A stretch of 37,283 bases of DNA from Gammaproteobacteria bacterium RIFOXYD12_FULL_61_37 (GTDB lineage: Bacteria > Pseudomonadota > Gammaproteobacteria > Chromatiales > Chromatiaceae). Under the pieces are notes generated by a model. That model saw only the letters and a list, made by a program, of their open reading frames with translations, searched no databases and was not told the origin of the DNA. Shown here piece after piece: positions 6,941-13,530 of the stretch (its first letter is position 1; each line of letters begins with the position of its first letter). The stretch is from NCBI GenBank assembly GCA_001801995.1, contig MGZB01000032.1, positions 1 through 37,283 of the forward strand, given 5' to 3'. The position numbers and the translations under genes were made by a program.

Positions 6941-7564
6941 TTACATTTTGATGCGGATGCCGGCAAAGACCTCGTGGGATTTCGCGTCGTTCTTCAAGCC
7001 GCCAAAGTCCAGGTCCTTGACGCCAAGGTAACGATACTTGGCTTCGAGCGAAACGGTATCGGTCAGCTCGTACTCGGCGCCTGCGCCGACCTGATAGGCG
7101 AGCCCGGTAGCGGTATCGTTCAGGGTATCAACCCCGTCGGTTACACCGTTGGCCTTGACCCGAGCGGCACCGATGCCGGCGGTCACGAAGGGCTTGATGG
7201 GGCTGTTGATGCTGAAGGTGTAGTAGCCGTTTACCAGCAGAGTGTCGGTCTTGAAATCGCCTCCGGTCAGATTGAGGGAGCCGCCGGGGAACTTGTACTT
7301 GTCGGGGTCGTTCATGCGGCGGGCAAGCTCGGCTTCGAAACGGAACTGGTCCATCTCGAACCCGACGGCACCGCCCAGGGCGAGGCCTCGCTTCATGGTC
7401 AATTCATCGTCGATAGTGGGGTCTGCCGGGTCGGTGATGCTGGTGATCGAGGGTGCCGCTGCCCCGATATTGAGGCTGGCGTAGCCCTCGCTAAAGGCGG
7501 CAGGAGCGGCGGAGCACAGAGCAAGTCCGATCAGTGCGGGCAGAAGCTTCTTGGTGTTGGTCAT
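6941..7564 (-). CDS. Outer-membrane beta-barrel protein
   Basis: The 207-aa protein has a signal peptide (MTNTKKLLPALIGLALCSAA, cleavage near AFS-EGYAS). Alternating strands follow, typical of the eight-stranded OmpX/OmpW/OMP_b-brl barrel family: GLALGGAVGFEMDQFRFEAE, VNGYYTFSINSPIKPFVTAG, YQVGAGAEYELTDTVSLEAK, YRYLGVKDL. The C-terminus ends IRIKM, so the usual final Phe is replaced by Met. It is predicted to sit in the outer membrane; ligand or role unknown. It is transcribed alone: element copy 5 lies 165 nt upstream and a terminator lies downstream. Confidence 0.88.
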   Translation of the reverse strand: MTNTKKLLPALIGLALCSAAPAAFSEGYASLNIGAAAPSITSITDPADPTIDDELTMKRGLALGGAVGFEMDQFRFEAELARRMNDPDKYKFPGGSLNLTGGDFKTDTLLVNGYYTFSINSPIKPFVTAGIGAARVKANGVTDGVDTLNDTATGLAYQVGAGAEYELTDTVSLEAKYRYLGVKDLDFGGLKNDAKSHEVFAGIRIKM

Positions 7565-7724
7565 GTTTCAAATTCTCCAGAGAATGATTTTGTGTTGTGT
7601 TTCAATCCGCGCCCGACCTCGTCTGTCAGGCGAAATCCGTCGGCAGATAGAGGCCGGTCGGATTGACCCCTCCGCGAACGGACGGGTTACATGCCACGTT
7701 ACATTGCTTTGAAATAATGCAAGT

Positions 7725-7756
7725 CTCCGAATAACGGCTTTTAACGGGCATTTGCG
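7725..7756 (-). promoter_or_regulatory. Dispersed 32-bp element, copy 5
   Basis: GAATAAC at 7729-7735, 15 nt, then TTTGCG at 7751-7756. It lies 165 nt upstream of the barrel gene that ends at 6941 and just after the hairpin terminating the next gene. Confidence 0.65.
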
Positions 7757-7789
7757 AAATTTTTTCCGTGCGCTGGTTGGCAATAATTT

Positions 7790-7807
7790 GGTCCCGTTGC
7801 AGGGACC
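7790..7807 (-). terminator. Probable terminator hairpin
   Basis: GGTCCC-(6 nt)-GGGACC. AT-rich sequence follows on both sides (AAATTATTG on the minus strand). It lies about 45 nt after the stop of the barrel gene ending at 7851. The T tract is imperfect. Confidence 0.5.
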
Positions 7808-7850
7808 TTTGTTCGGGAAATTCCGAGCCGGAAATGGAGTGGTTGCCAGG

Positions 7851-8630
7851 TTAGAACGTGTAGGTCACCCCCACCCCTATCGCTTCAAATCGACTCTCGG
7901 GCTGGAATACGGAGCCCAGGCTGCTGGTTGTTACGAGGGATTCGCCGAACTTTCCGTTTTCGTACCAGGCCGACAGTCCGAGCCCGCTGGTGGCCTCGGT
8001 CATGTCGTAGGCTATATATAAGGTGTTCTTCGGCTCGGGACGGATATTGGCGCCGAACTCTGGCACATTTTCTTTCACTTCCAGCGGGCGCTTCACCCCG
8101 GCGGACATCTTGTGGTTCCAGTCGCCGTCGGTCACGAGCCACGCAGCTCCCAGCTTTGCGTAAGGCACGTCGTACTTTTCCACGTATCCCTGGGCGGCAT
8201 TCCCCAGCGCGTCGCGTCCATCTTTGATATCGCGCTCCCAGTGATCCAGTCCAATGCCGGCCAGCAGGTCCAGTGATTGCTCGCCGTCCTCGATCACTGA
8301 CAGCGGAAAGCGCCAGCCAAGAGTCGTTTCTGCTTGGTAGCCGTTGTAGTCCGTCTCGGTTTGCACCGGAACGCCTGCCTGGGTGGACCCGTCATAATTC
8401 ACGGCGCCGGAATACAGTTTGCCGGACGTGCCGTAAACGAAACCGCCCTGATTCCCTTCGAACTTGGCCTTCAGTACGCCGCGCTCACCAGACTCCTTTA
8501 GCAGCCGTTCTCCCTGGAAATACTCGGTCCATTCGAAATGCTCGACGCCCGTGCCGACGGTGAAATAAGCCTCGGCCGAGACGGTCGATGCAGCCAGCGT
8601 GAGGGCCGCGCAGAGTAGTGTTTTGTGCAT
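7851..8630 (-). CDS. Second outer-membrane beta-barrel protein
   Basis: The 259-aa protein starts at ATG 8630 (MHKTLLCAALTLAASTVSAE), a standard signal peptide cut near SA-EAYF; the in-frame extension to 8660 would spoil it. The mature part is rich in aromatic, amphipathic strands (LGWRFPLSVIEDGEQSLDLL, YAKLGAAWLVTDGDWNHKMS, NTLYIAYDMTEATSGLGLSA) and ends GVGVTYTF, the terminal Phe signature used by the BAM machinery. No named family is recognised. Two tandem element copies (6 and 7) lie upstream, the nearer at 61 nt. Confidence 0.85.
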   Translation of the reverse strand: MHKTLLCAALTLAASTVSAEAYFTVGTGVEHFEWTEYFQGERLLKESGERGVLKAKFEGNQGGFVYGTSGKLYSGAVNYDGSTQAGVPVQTETDYNGYQAETTLGWRFPLSVIEDGEQSLDLLAGIGLDHWERDIKDGRDALGNAAQGYVEKYDVPYAKLGAAWLVTDGDWNHKMSAGVKRPLEVKENVPEFGANIRPEPKNTLYIAYDMTEATSGLGLSAWYENGKFGESLVTTSSLGSVFQPESRFEAIGVGVTYTF

Positions 8631-8686
8631 GGGTTTCTCCGGGTGGTTATGCCCGCACAAAGTACCGCTTCGGGGATGTCAGCGGC

Positions 8687-8718
8687 CGCCGAATAACCGC
8701 GTTAAAACGGTTTATTCG
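8687..8718 (-). promoter_or_regulatory. Dispersed 32-bp element, copy 6
   Basis: GCC then GAATAAC at 8691-8697, 15 nt, and TATTCG at 8713-8718. It lies 61 nt upstream of the barrel start at 8630. AT-rich tandem words (ATTCGAAATA twice) follow at 8714-8735. Confidence 0.65.
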
Positions 8719-8775
8719 AAATAATTCGAAATAATTTGAAGAAAATATTTCCGCAGAAAAGATATCCGCACTATT

Positions 8776-8807
8776 TTTCGAATAACCGCCAAAAAACCGT
8801 TTTTTTG
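8776..8807 (-). promoter_or_regulatory. Dispersed 32-bp element, copy 7, within a near-perfect palindrome
   Basis: GAATAAC at 8780-8786 lies 89 nt from copy 6. The right box is TTTTTG. The copy is embedded in a 13-bp inverted repeat (8784-8796 against 8801-8813, loop CCGT). On the plus strand the other arm gives CAAAAA, 15 nt and GTTGCAT, a weaker mirror-image copy pointing to the gene at 8860. This may therefore be a bidirectional version. Confidence 0.55.
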
Positions 8808-8859
8808 GCGGTTGCATTTTTCCGGTCCCGTGGAAAATAGATCCAAAAGGAGATAGCCC

Positions 8860-9132
8860 ATGTTCACGAAAATCAAACACCACTACACCCGCAGCTTGCA
8901 GGTGCATCGCTTGCTGCACCTCTCAATGGTTACGCCAAAACTCAATGACAAGCTGGAGGCCCTGCGGCAGGTCAAGGAGGCCCAGTCGGATTACGACGAA
9001 GGCGCCCTGCCCCGCTGGGTTGAAAAGACCGTCGAGTGGTACGTCGGCAACGTCGTGCCGGCACTGGTGCCCTTCGGCAATCACCGAGCCAATTTTCTAC
9101 GCCGGATTGCGCTTGCGTTGCGGGGCCGATGA
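8860..9132 (+). CDS. Unknown small protein, first gene of plus-strand operon
   Basis: The 90-aa protein has a good ribosome site (AAGGAG) before ATG 8860. It is basic at both ends (MFTKIKHHYTRSLQVHRLLH and LRRIALALRGR) with an acidic middle (ALRQVKEAQSDYDEG). One possible amphipathic or short hydrophobic stretch occurs around WYVGNVVPALVPFG. No family is recognised. Its stop overlaps the next start (ATGA). The whole downstream operon has no other obvious promoter. Confidence 0.75.
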   Translation: MFTKIKHHYTRSLQVHRLLHLSMVTPKLNDKLEALRQVKEAQSDYDEGALPRWVEKTVEWYVGNVVPALVPFGNHRANFLRRIALALRGR

Positions 9133-9410
9133 GGATGCCGAGGACGCTCGCGAGAATCCGTGTGCGAAAAGTCGTCTGTGCCGCCTGTCGTGCGCCGGAA
9201 GGGCTGATCGTCTGCGGCGCACGGCATTTCGATCGGGTCATGCTGGGACAGATGGCCTCGGCTGGCGTGAGCGCACGAGAGCTGGAGCAGGGGTTCATTG
9301 ACCAGGGCGGCGCGTTTCTCACGCGGGAGGACGCCTATCGGGTTGCTGTTGATTCCGGGCAGGTCGGCGCTGGAACGGAGTCTCTGCTGATCAGCGAGGA
9401 CCTTTATTGA
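9129..9410 (+). CDS. Small phage-type protein with CxxC and VCGxRHFD motif
   Basis: The 93-aa protein starts at ATG 9129, overlapping the upstream stop as ATGA. It has VVCAACRAPEG (CxxC), LIVCGARHFDRVM, ELEQGFIDQGGAFLTREDAY and ends LISEDLY. The same layout (VVCGAKHFD, then a G-x-x-DQ-x-G-x-LLTRE-x-A segment) recurs at the start of the following gene, so the two are paralogous. Such proteins are common in phages and mobile elements, and their biochemical role is not known to me. Confidence 0.8.
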   Translation: MRMPRTLARIRVRKVVCAACRAPEGLIVCGARHFDRVMLGQMASAGVSARELEQGFIDQGGAFLTREDAYRVAVDSGQVGAGTESLLISEDLY

Positions 9411-9425
9411 TGGCAGCCGATCGAG

Positions 9426-10481
9426 ATGTTTAGGCGGGTCATCTGTCCTGCGATTCGCTTGGCCAATGGACTGGTTGTCTGCGGCGCCAAACATTTCGAT
9501 TCCTTAATGATGCGAACGGTCTTGGCTGCCGGAATGAACGGTACGGAGCTGGTGGGTTGCGAGTTGGGATATGCCGACCAGGAAGGGGAGCTCCTGACCC
9601 GCGAGCAGGCGCGGGAAGTGGGAGAAGAGAGGCGGCGAGCAAGGCTGAGCGCCCGTCAGCGAGCAGAGAACAAAGAGGCGGATTCAGCCCCGCCGGACAA
9701 ATCCGGGTCCGAGCTGGCTCCGGTTTCAATCATCCAGGAGAACGACACCATGACACCGAAAACCTTCGGGTCCTTCAAAAAGACGAAATACCCGCCCCGC
9801 CAATGGGGCCTGGTCGGATTCGCCGGCACGGGAAAATCCACATTTCTGGCCCAGTTGCTCCAGCCCTTGCTGGTCATCGACGCCGACGGACGATTCCACG
9901 AGATCGCGGACAAGTGCCGCGACCCGTTGACGCTCAGCGACAACCCCAACGATCACCGTGACGGACTGGCTATCGCTACTGCGTTGCAGGGTGCCGAGCT
10001 GTCCGGGATCGGAACCATCGTGCTCGACTCGATCACGCCTATCCTGCGGCTCTCCATCGCCATGGGTATGACGAAGAACGAGCGCGGCGAAGGTCCCAAG
10101 AACAAGGTCGCAGCTTTCCAGGACAAGGCGAACCAACTCCGCCTGATCCAGGACTCCATGGTGCGCCCCGGCGTGGATTCGGTCATCGTCTGGCACTACG
10201 AGAAGGGCCGCGATGACAAGGGGCAGGAGCAGAAGAACCAAACCATCTCCCGCACCGAAGGAGAGCGTTTGCTGCGCTCCATGAACGCCATCATCGCGCT
10301 GGACAAGGACGAAAATACAGGCCAGCGCCTGGCGAAGGTTACTTGGAGCCGGGCTGGACGAAGAGGCATCGTTATCCCCGATACCGAGGGCTTTTGGAGA
10401 GGCGTTCCGGAACGGATCGAGGCGGCGCTCTATGACGAGCAGCAGAAGAGCGTCGAGGCTCCCTTGCGGGAGGCTGTGTGA
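9426..10481 (+). CDS. AAA_24-like P-loop ATPase with N-terminal VCGxKHFD domain; possible internal start at 9750
   Basis: The long form has 351 aa. Residues about 10-75 repeat the domain of the preceding gene (LVVCGAKHFDSLMMRTVLAA, DQEGELLTREQAREVGE), then comes a low-complexity linker. From about residue 109 it is a phage-type nucleotide-binding protein: Walker A GFAGTGKSTFL, a Walker B-like strand TIVLDSITPILRL, VIVWHYEKGRD and a C-terminal GRRGIVIPDTEGFWRGV. Such ATPases act in phage or plasmid recombination and DNA metabolism. A strong GGAG site followed by ATG at 9750 (MTPKTFGSFKKTKYPPRQWG) suggests that the ATPase is also made alone. It lies 15 nt after the previous gene; the next gene overlaps its stop (GTGA). 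Confidence 0.82.
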   Translation: MFRRVICPAIRLANGLVVCGAKHFDSLMMRTVLAAGMNGTELVGCELGYADQEGELLTREQAREVGEERRRARLSARQRAENKEADSAPPDKSGSELAPVSIIQENDTMTPKTFGSFKKTKYPPRQWGLVGFAGTGKSTFLAQLLQPLLVIDADGRFHEIADKCRDPLTLSDNPNDHRDGLAIATALQGAELSGIGTIVLDSITPILRLSIAMGMTKNERGEGPKNKVAAFQDKANQLRLIQDSMVRPGVDSVIVWHYEKGRDDKGQEQKNQTISRTEGERLLRSMNAIIALDKDENTGQRLAKVTWSRAGRRGIVIPDTEGFWRGVPERIEAALYDEQQKSVEAPLREAV

Positions 10482-10885
10482 GCTATTGCCGCTTCAGCAC
10501 CGACAACTTTGGTTGCGACGTGTATTGCTACGTGAACGATGCCGGTGCCTTTGTGACCATTGTTGCCGCTGTGCGTTTTGTAGGGGATTCGCCAATCCCT
10601 GTGATTGCTCCCATCGAGGAGTGGGGGCTGGCGGTTTCATTCAACGAGGTTGCGCGGCAGATGGATGAGCGCCAGGCATGGATGGATGGCGCCGAGCGCG
10701 CCCCCATCGGGCTTTGGTTCGACGGGGAGGAGTTTGTCGATGCAACCGCAGGCGAGGCCGCCGAACGGCTGGAGATGTTGCGGGCGGCGGGATACCGGGT
10801 TCCGCAACGTGCCATCGATGTTCTGCGGGAAGAGGCGGTAGCGGGAGCGGGCGGCGAAGGAGCGGAGGACAAAAGTGCGCCATAG
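10478..10885 (+). CDS. Conserved phage/mobile-element hypothetical protein
   Basis: The 135-aa protein starts with GTG in a GTGA stop-start overlap. [20 protein letters not shown] is the hallmark opening of a widespread but uncharacterised family in phages and integrative elements. It continues with [20 protein letters not shown] and the segment [19 protein letters not shown]. Cys-rich at the N-terminus, it may bind a metal. It lies between the ATPase and the HD phosphohydrolase genes, which it overlaps by 11 nt. Confidence 0.85.
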   Translation: MSYCRFSTDNFGCDVYCYVNDAGAFVTIVAAVRFVGDSPIPVIAPIEEWGLAVSFNEVARQMDERQAWMDGAERAPIGLWFDGEEFVDATAGEAAERLEMLRAAGYRVPQRAIDVLREEAVAGAGGEGAEDKSAP

Positions 10886-11159
10886 CATCCGCCTCGCCTC
10901 CGGTGGCCATTTCGATTTTTCGCGCCCTGAGCGCTCGACATTCAGCATCGTGGACATCGCCCACGCCCTGTCCCAGGTCTGTCGTTACGCTGGACATACG
11001 CCGGTCCACTATTCGGTGGCACAGCATTCGGTCCTGGTCTCGCATGCTGTGCCGCCGGAGCATGCGCTGGCCGGTCTGTTGCACGACGCGAGCGAAGCGT
11101 TTTTGGGTGATGTGGTGAAGCCGCTGAAGGCGCTGCTGCCCGATTACATGGCAGTTGAG
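10875..11159 (+). pseudogene. HD-domain phosphohydrolase (YfbR-like), N-terminal part, split by IscB element
   Basis: GTG 10875 opens [20 protein letters not shown]. Then come [16 protein letters not shown] and [20 protein letters not shown], the H...HD...D metal site of HD phosphohydrolases such as the 5'-nucleotidase YfbR. The reading stays in this family through LLPDYMAVE (codon 95) and then runs into foreign sequence with a stop at 11207. The missing C-terminal part (KRVEAVVLARFGLLAEMSPE) is found at 12888 in the right frame. Removing 11160-12887 restores a 179-aa protein of normal length. As it stands the gene is interrupted, although a truncated product with the HD residues could be made. 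Confidence 0.9.
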
Positions 11160-11448
11160 TCGTTGCCTCGCTCCCCCTTCGCACCCGTCCAGGGCGTGTC
11201 GGGGTAGCGTGAAGGCCCAATCAGCCTGCCAGGGACTGGCAGACGAGCGCGGGTGAAGCGAAAGCGACTCACCCTGGGGTGCTTCACCAGCTCCCTGCAC
11301 TGAGGCCATGAGGATGAGGGGCGGATGCAGCTCCAAGCCGAACCAAAATGGCTGAACGACCCCGCGCTCCGGGCGAGGTGACCTTTACCCGATAGGAGAA
11401 ATCCGATTCGGAGATCGGCGGGTAACTGCCATTTTGAGGTATTTTGGA
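11144..11448 (+). ncRNA. Predicted IscB omega-RNA (guide in flank, scaffold upstream of iscB)
   Basis: The stretch upstream of iscB is highly structured. Perfect stems include CTGCCAG/CTGGCAG (11226-11242), GGGTGA/TCACCC (11251-11274) with a competing GGTGAAGC/GCTTCACC, TTACCCG/CGGGTAA (11385-11425), and a closing long-range stem CAAAATGGC/GCCATTTTG (11344-11352 with 11428-11436) that ends 12 nt before the iscB start. IscB systems encode their omega-RNA here, with the guide formed by the last ~16 nt of host sequence outside the element. That guide would end at about 11159 (TACATGGCAGTTGAG). Exact RNA ends are inferred. Confidence 0.65.
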
Positions 11449-12887
11449 ATGCGACGAGTCTTTGTATTGGACAAAAAACAAAAGCCCTTGATGCCCTGCC
11501 AGCCGGCCAGGGCCAGGCACCTGCTGTCATCTGGCAAAGCGGCAGTGTTTCGGCGCGAACCGTTCACGATCATCCTGCAAGAGAGGGAGTACGGGGACAC
11601 GCAACCACTCGAACTGAAGATCGACCCCGGCAGCAAGACAACCGGCACGGCACTGGTCATTCAAGGCAAAAACGGTTGCAAGGTGTTATGGGCGGGCGAG
11701 CTACATCACCGGGGCCTGGAAATCAAAGCATCGCTGCTGGCGCGGAACAAGATCCGCCGGCAACGTCGAAACATCCATTGTCGTTACCGTCCCCAGCGCG
11801 GCAAGCGGAAACGGTCCAAGGGGCTGCTGATGCCGAGCTTGCGTCACCGCGTCCTGACCGTCGGAAACTGGGTCAACCGGCTCTGCCGCTGGGCGCCGGT
11901 CTCCGGGCTTGCCCTGGAATTGGTCCGCTTTGACACCCAGAAGCTCCAGAATCCCGAGATCGAAGGCGTCGAATACCCGCGAGGGGAACTGTTCGGCTAC
12001 GAGGTCCGGGAATACCTGCTGGAGAAATGGGGCCGGAAATGCGCCTACTGCGGTGCGGAGCATGTTCCCCTGGAGATCGATCACATCGCCCCCAGAGCCA
12101 GAGGCGGTACGGATCGGGTTTCCAATCTGACCCTGGCCTGCCGTCCCTGCAACGAAAGGAAAGGGGCACTACCCGTCGAGGAATTCCTGAAGAACGACCC
12201 GGAGCGCCTGAAAGCGATCAAGGCCCAGGCCAAGACCCCGCTCAAGGATGCCGCCGCCGTCAACTCCACGCGCTGGGCCTTGTTCGAGGCGCTGAAAGCC
12301 ACCGGGCTCCCCATCGAAACCGGCTCGGGTGGGCGCACCAAGTTCAACCGGACCCGTCAGGGCTACCCCAAGGCCCACTGGATCGATGCCGCCTGTGTCG
12401 GCGAGAGCGGGGCCGACGTGCAAATCCCGCAGGGACTCCGTGCGCTCACCATCCGAGCCATCGGTCACGGTTCACGGCAAATGTGCCTGATGGATAAATA
12501 CGGCACGCCTCGCACCAAGCCCAAGAAGGTCAAGCGCGTGCTCGGTTTCCAGTCCGGGGATCTGGTGCGACTGGTTCAGCCCAAAGGGAAACACAAAGGC
12601 GTCTACGTCGGCAAGGTGTCCGTCCGTGAGAGAGGAGCCTTCGACATCCAGGACTGCATCAACGGGGAGCGGACCAAGATCACCGCGCCCCATCATCGCT
12701 TCACCCTTCTGCAACGCGGAGACGGTTATGTCTACGAACGCCCCAAACCCGCTTGAGCCCCAACGGCAACGACAGACCGTGAGACATGCCGCCGGACGCC
12801 CGGCTATCACGGCGCGCGTATTGCGATGCCTGCGCCAATGGCTTGAACCAGCGGGGTCGTTATACGTCCATGAATAACTCCTTGGAA
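11160..12887 (+). mobile_element. IscB-bearing IS200/605-superfamily (ISC-type) element, no transposase
   Basis: Element limits are set by rejoining the HD gene in frame: codon 95 (ends 11159) plus AAG at 12888. The boundary is uncertain by one or two bases because GAG/GAA both fit. It contains the structured RNA region, iscB and about 130 bp of right end, but no tnpA, so it would depend on a Y1 transposase in trans; one is encoded at 22660-23082. No target duplication is visible, as expected for this superfamily. Confidence 0.8.
11449..12756 (+). CDS. iscB: IscB RNA-guided nuclease
   Basis: The 435-aa protein has the full IscB order. PLMP domain at 1-50 (MRRVFVLDKKQKPLMPC). RuvC-I LKIDPGSKTTGTALV with D59. 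Arginine-rich bridge helix (about 98-125). RuvC-II LALELVRFD with E157. HNH insert with C198/C201, IDHIAPRARGGTDRVSN (H212) and ACRPCNERKG. RuvC-III GYPKAHWIDAACVG (H310, D313). All expected catalytic residues are present, so it looks active. IscB is the ancestor of Cas9 and cuts DNA guided by an omega-RNA. ATG 11449 is chosen over an in-frame TTG at 11434 because the TTG falls inside the predicted RNA stem. Confidence 0.95.
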   Translation: MRRVFVLDKKQKPLMPCQPARARHLLSSGKAAVFRREPFTIILQEREYGDTQPLELKIDPGSKTTGTALVIQGKNGCKVLWAGELHHRGLEIKASLLARNKIRRQRRNIHCRYRPQRGKRKRSKGLLMPSLRHRVLTVGNWVNRLCRWAPVSGLALELVRFDTQKLQNPEIEGVEYPRGELFGYEVREYLLEKWGRKCAYCGAEHVPLEIDHIAPRARGGTDRVSNLTLACRPCNERKGALPVEEFLKNDPERLKAIKAQAKTPLKDAAAVNSTRWALFEALKATGLPIETGSGGRTKFNRTRQGYPKAHWIDAACVGESGADVQIPQGLRALTIRAIGHGSRQMCLMDKYGTPRTKPKKVKRVLGFQSGDLVRLVQPKGKHKGVYVGKVSVRERGAFDIQDCINGERTKITAPHHRFTLLQRGDGYVYERPKPA

Positions 12888-13142
12888 AAGCGGGTGGAGG
12901 CGGTCGTGTTGGCGCGTTTTGGCTTGCTTGCCGAGATGTCGCCCGAGGTCAAGCGGGCCGATCTCGTGTTGCTCGCGACCGAGCAGCGGGATCTTTTTGG
13001 AAAAGCGGTGTCCGCTGGCATGGCGTTGCCACAACGCATCACGCCGCTACCGGCACGGGATGCAAAGCTGGAGTTTCTAGCGCGATACTCGGAGCTGGCG
13101 ATAAAATCCGGCGCGGAAATAGTAGTTGACGATCGTCCGTAA
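12888..13142 (+). pseudogene. HD-domain phosphohydrolase (YfbR-like), C-terminal part
   Basis: The frame KRVEAVVLARFGLLAEMSPE, followed by VKRADLVLLATEQRDLF, is the expected continuation of the YfbR-like protein begun at 10875; the family has an acidic, helical C-terminal region with VKRAD and ATE-x-RDL. An ATG at 12870 inside the element's right end could initiate a small 90-aa fragment. It is followed by a strong terminator at 13171. Confidence 0.88.
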
Positions 13143-13170
13143 TTGCCGGAGAATGAATTTCATGATGAAG

Positions 13171-13198
13171 CCCCGTAGCGAAAAGCTCCGGGGTTTTT
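13171..13198 (+). terminator. Rho-independent terminator of the plus-strand operon
   Basis: CCCCG ... CGGGG with an inner AGC/GCT pairing, then six T (13194-13199). It lies about 30 nt after the HD gene stop. Confidence 0.85.
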
Positions 13199-13307
13199 TC
13201 GTTTCTGTGGTCCGCTCGGGTACAATCCCCCGAGTTGCGGCGGTTTCGCCCAAGCGTCGCCCGCTACACGCCGCTATTGGGCAGCCGCCGCTACTCCTTC
13301 TCCAGTC

Positions 13308-13427
13308 TCAGGCTCTTCCTCTCGCCAGGGTGACGACTGCGATCACCCCGCCCGTAACAAGCCAAAACAAGGCTTGATCCGAGAAACCAAAGACGTTCAC
13401 TGGCATGCCAACCAGACAGCCTAGCGG
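13308..13427 (-). pseudogene. Small membrane protein, C-terminal part, split by tnpB element
   Basis: The minus-strand reading from 13427 gives PLGCLVGMPVNVFGFSDQAL, then FWLVTGGVIAVVTLARGRA and a stop: one clear membrane segment with a basic end. It is in frame with the gene at 14849-15100 if the tnpB element (13428-14848) is removed, giving a 123-aa protein with three membrane segments. Confidence 0.6.
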
Positions 13428-13530
13428 TTGACTTCTCCCCACGGCTAAAGCCGGGGGATTCCTGCCGCTCACGCGGCAAGTCTCTCATTACTGAGAGGAT
13501 TCGAAGCGTCCGCCCAACGGTGGTAGTGCC
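13428..13530 (-). ncRNA. Probable TnpB omega-RNA 3' region
   Basis: TnpB omega-RNAs overlap the 3' end of tnpB and extend through the right end into the flank, where the guide lies. Here the right-end hairpin (13437-13457) fits. The guide would be the flank read leftwards from 13427 (CCGCTAGGCTGTCTGGTT). The 5' limit is not known. Confidence 0.45.

Noticed and set aside
11434-11448. IscB start at TTG 11434
   Set aside because: It falls in the predicted closing stem of the omega-RNA and adds residues not typical of the PLMP N-terminus; ATG 11449 fits better.
13200-13307. Possible RNA gene or promoter after the operon terminator
   Set aside because: I saw no tRNA-like cloverleaf, no clear hexamers and no repeat; nothing could be supported.
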